From contig NZ_JQMJ01000004.1 in NCBI RefSeq assembly GCF_000744655.1, forward strand, positions 2,604,001 to 2,668,000: a stretch of DNA of 64,000 nucleotides. Direction: 5' to 3'. Below the pieces are notes generated by a model. That model did not search any database and was not told where the DNA came from. It worked only from the letters and a program-made list of their open reading frames with translations. This document shows, piece after piece, positions 61,852 through 64,000 of the stretch. The position numbers and the translations under genes were made by a program. Each line of letters opens with the position of its first letter. Within the stretch, counting starts at the first letter, position 1. The DNA comes from Streptacidiphilus rugosus AM-16. GTDB lineage: Bacteria; Actinomycetota; Actinomycetes; Streptomycetales; Streptomycetaceae.

Positions 61852-63779
61852 CGCTGCACCGCCTTCGCCGGAACCGCCGTGTCCTTGCGACGGGCCGCGG
61901 CGGCCGTCGCCGCCTTGGCCCGCACCACCTGGGCGCGCCGTCGGCGCAGGGCCGCGACACCGAGGCCGGTCAGCAGCGCGGCTCCGGCGGCCATGGCCAG
62001 CCAGGACGCGACCGGGGTGCCGCCCGGCCGGGGTCGGGCCGCCGGGAGCGGCGCCTTCGCCGATGCGGCGGTCGTGGGCGGCGGCTCGCTGCTCTGCGGC
62101 ATGGTGACCGGGACGGTCCGGTCCGCGGTCCAGGCGCCTGGCGTGGCGAAGGTCAGCGTGCCGACGAAGTCGCGCAGGTGCGTGGTCCCGAAGCGGGGCC
62201 GGCAGTAGACGTCGACCCGGTAGCGGCCGTGCAGGCTGACCACGCCGTTCTGACGCGCGACGGCGCGCAGGGTCTGCACCAGCGGGACCGTGTAGCCGCC
62301 GGTCGAGGCGGCCGGATAGATCGACGCGGCGGAGACGCCCAGGTCGGAGACGCCGCCCGCGGGGAGCCCCGGACCGGAGACGGAGGCCGAGAGCCACTGG
62401 CCGGGCTCGGGGCAGCGGCCGGAGGTGGCCACGTTGATCGGGTCGTCGTCGTGCCCGTTCGGGTAGCCGAAGAACAGCACACCGGCGGCCCCGCCCGCGA
62501 CCGCGGTCGGCGAGGGCGAGGTCCCGTCGGCGAACGCGGCGGCCGGGCCGCCCAGCGCAGCGGTCAGCGCGGTTCCCAGCGCCAGCCCGAGGACGGCGAG
62601 TGAGCGCAGAGCCTTGCCGGGCCCGGCGCCGGGGACGGCGGGAACCGGAGCCTGGGGCGCGTTGGGAGCCGGAAGGCCGGTGGGCGCCGTGGGCTCGATC
62701 GGCGGGGCGGGTGAGGTGGGCCGGGCCGGCGCGGTGGGCGGCGCAGGGACACCGGGGGTACCGGAACCGCTCGGGCCGCCGCGGCGACGTCGGCGCAGGC
62801 GCAGCAGCGCACGGGCGATCAGCGCCAGGACCGGCAGCAGCAGGGCGATCAGCGTCCACGGCACGGTCGCGTAGTCGCGGTTGCTGACGGCGGAGGGCAG
62901 CGCAGGATCCGCGTCGCCGGGGACGGCCAGCGGATCGACGGTGATCGAGGCGGTGGACCAGAGTGTCGGAAAGACGCCCGGCACCCGCACCGTGTAGGTC
63001 TCCGTGTTGCCCGGCAGCAGTTCGGTCAGTGCCGCGGTGCCGCGCGCCGTGGCGACCAGGCCCAGGGCGTCGCGGACCCGGACGGCCTGCTGTCCGCCCA
63101 GGCGGATGTTGCCGGCGTTGCGCACGGTGTAGCTGACGGTCGTGCTGCCGGTGCCGAAGGGGTTGAGCGTGCCGCGGTAGTGCACGCTCACCGACTCGAC
63201 GACCAACCGCGGGCGCAGCGCCCCGGGAACCCGGAGGTGGATCCTGGTGCCGACGCGCTGGTCGACCGCGACGGCGTTGCCCTTGGCGTCGACGGAGTGG
63301 CGCCGCAGCGCGAGCACGATGCCGCCGGAGTGGTCGCCCGGTCCGGCGGTCGCCGGGACGGCGAGGGTGAACGGGACGATCTGACGGGTGCGCGGCGGCA
63401 GCACCACGGTGCCGGTGGCGAGGTGGACCCAGGAGCCGATGTCTACCGAGGTCCTTCCTGCGGGCAGCACGTCGTAGCCGCCGGTCGAGGTGTTGAAGGC
63501 GTCGGCCGCGTAGAGGGTCAGCGTCAGCGGCTCGTCGCCGTAGTTGAAGACCGCGATGTGGTCCTTGAGCTGCGCGCCGGGGGTCGCCGCGTAGGTGAAG
63601 GCGGCCCGCTGGTCGGGCGCGCCGGCGGAGGCCGGCTGGATGCCGAAGGTCTGCTGCTGGGCGGCCGGGGCGGCGGCGGGCGCGGCAGCGGCCGTCGCAC
63701 CGAGAGCGGTCAGCACGGTGGTGAGCAGGGCCGTCAGCGCGAGCAGCGCTCTCAGCGGCCTCGTCGGGGGGCGTGTCAT
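61848..63779 (-). CDS. DUF916 (WxL-interacting) protein fused to a second surface domain
   Basis: A 643-residue membrane protein. After a signal peptide (about 1-35) comes a DUF916/WIP peptidoglycan-associated domain (about 45-195) and an Ig-like domain up to about 285 (SVSVHYRGTLNPFGTGSTTV). A membrane helix (about 306-328) leads to a Pro-rich cytoplasmic stretch (333-388), then a second hydrophobic segment that looks like an embedded signal peptide (LALGTALTAALGGPAAAFAD), a second outer domain (425-560) and a final helix (592-611) with a basic tail. ATG 63779 has AAGGA about 11 bases upstream; GTG 63797 is an alternative. It follows a WxL-like gene and is coupled to the sortase-like gene. 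Confidence 0.82.
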   Translation of the reverse strand: MTRPPTRPLRALLALTALLTTVLTALGATAAAAPAAAPAAQQQTFGIQPASAGAPDQRAAFTYAATPGAQLKDHIAVFNYGDEPLTLTLYAADAFNTSTGGYDVLPAGRTSVDIGSWVHLATGTVVLPPRTRQIVPFTLAVPATAGPGDHSGGIVLALRRHSVDAKGNAVAVDQRVGTRIHLRVPGALRPRLVVESVSVHYRGTLNPFGTGSTTVSYTVRNAGNIRLGGQQAVRVRDALGLVATARGTAALTELLPGNTETYTVRVPGVFPTLWSTASITVDPLAVPGDADPALPSAVSNRDYATVPWTLIALLLPVLALIARALLRLRRRRRGGPSGSGTPGVPAPPTAPARPTSPAPPIEPTAPTGLPAPNAPQAPVPAVPGAGPGKALRSLAVLGLALGTALTAALGGPAAAFADGTSPSPTAVAGGAAGVLFFGYPNGHDDDPINVATSGRCPEPGQWLSASVSGPGLPAGGVSDLGVSAASIYPAASTGGYTVPLVQTLRAVARQNGVVSLHGRYRVDVYCRPRFGTTHLRDFVGTLTFATPGAWTADRTVPVTMPQSSEPPPTTAASAKAPLPAARPRPGGTPVASWLAMAAGAALLTGLGVAALRRRRAQVVRAKAATAAAARRKDTAVPAKAVQR

Positions 63780-63940
63780 CGCGGGCGGATCCTTCACACT
63801 GGCGGGTGACTGGGCAGGCTGTCCCGCCGCACCCCGGCGGGGCGGTGCGACGGGACGGCCATCAATGGCGGCCTTCAGTGACTTCGCTGAGAGGACGTCA
63901 CATCACGGTCGGAGGGGAGCGTGGTGCGAGTGGCGGAACG

Positions 63941-64000
63941 TCACATCACGGTCAGCGTGAGGACCCCGGTGTAGGTGCCCGCCTTGGTGGAGGTCGGCGC
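63941..64000 (-). CDS. C-terminal end of a probable WxL-like surface protein (partial)
   Basis: Only the last 19 codons and the TGA at 63943-63941 are inside the window. They read APTSTKAGTYTGVLTLTVM, the strand pattern that closes WxL-like and related beta-sandwich cell-surface domains (AGTYTGxLTxTV). It would be the first visible gene of the surface cluster on the minus strand, 161 bases before the DUF916 gene. The gene continues beyond the window, so identity is tentative. Confidence 0.55.
   Translation of the reverse strand, partial: APTSTKAGTYTGVLTLTVM

Overview
The window is high-GC actinobacterial DNA whose gene content and order fit a Streptomycetaceae chromosome (Streptomyces, Kitasatospora or Streptacidiphilus; the genus cannot be settled from sequence alone). 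The evidence is the mrdA-mreD-mreC-mreB-ndk-DUF4233-folC-valS order, the clpX-clpP2-clpP1-tig cluster with a ClgR-type site, a PP2C/SpoIIE phosphatase, an ESX-type secreted protein with a mycosin, and many GTG starts and leaderless -10 boxes.

Regions. (1) 1-9.4 kb, minus strand: cell elongation genes (PBP2 partial, MreD, MreC, MreB), then ndk, a DUF4233 membrane protein, folC and valS. (2) 9.4-16.4 kb: a tailed membrane protein, a membrane cyclophilin, the Clp protease operon, trigger factor, and divergent tRNA-Pro and tRNA-Gly genes. (3) 16.5-27.0 kb: a mixed stretch with small membrane proteins, a lipoprotein, ASCH protein, methyltransferase, SpoIIE-type phosphatase, Eis-like acetyltransferase, Nei glycosylase, RpiB, BioY and an amino acid permease. 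(4) 27.2-39.9 kb: a frameshifted DsbA-family gene, then two aminopeptidase N paralogues that bracket an orphan type VII secretion-like group (PQQ propeller membrane protein, mycosin, WXG/PPE-like protein and its small partner). (5) 40-48.8 kb: a secreted WAVG-repeat protein, MalQ, a very large GH84-like protein with an altered active site, and an HNH endonuclease. (6) 49-57.5 kb: an MscS channel and a sugar operon (ROK regulator with its own promoter and operator, ABC importer, GH4 phospho-glycosidase, BadF-type sugar kinase). (7) 57.6-60 kb: a lipoprotein, a divergent cupin/MarR pair with two tandem operators, and a mycothiol-dependent-isomerase-like protein. (8) 60-64 kb: a cell-surface cluster, read in the order of transcription as a WxL-like protein end, a DUF916 fusion protein, a sortase-like protein without the catalytic cysteine, and a PstB-like ATPase.

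The most unusual system is region 8. It resembles the WxL/WIP (Csc) surface complexes of Firmicutes, but is built with a pseudo-sortase and a PstB-type ATPase. Region 4 (orphan ESX-like group) and the GH84-like protein are the next most interesting. Nine genes have a -10-like hexamer 6 or 7 bases before the start codon, which suggests leaderless transcripts. A dispersed inverted-repeat element occurs at three intergenic places. Two probable single-base C-run frameshifts (about 27320 and 47830-47890) may be sequencing errors.
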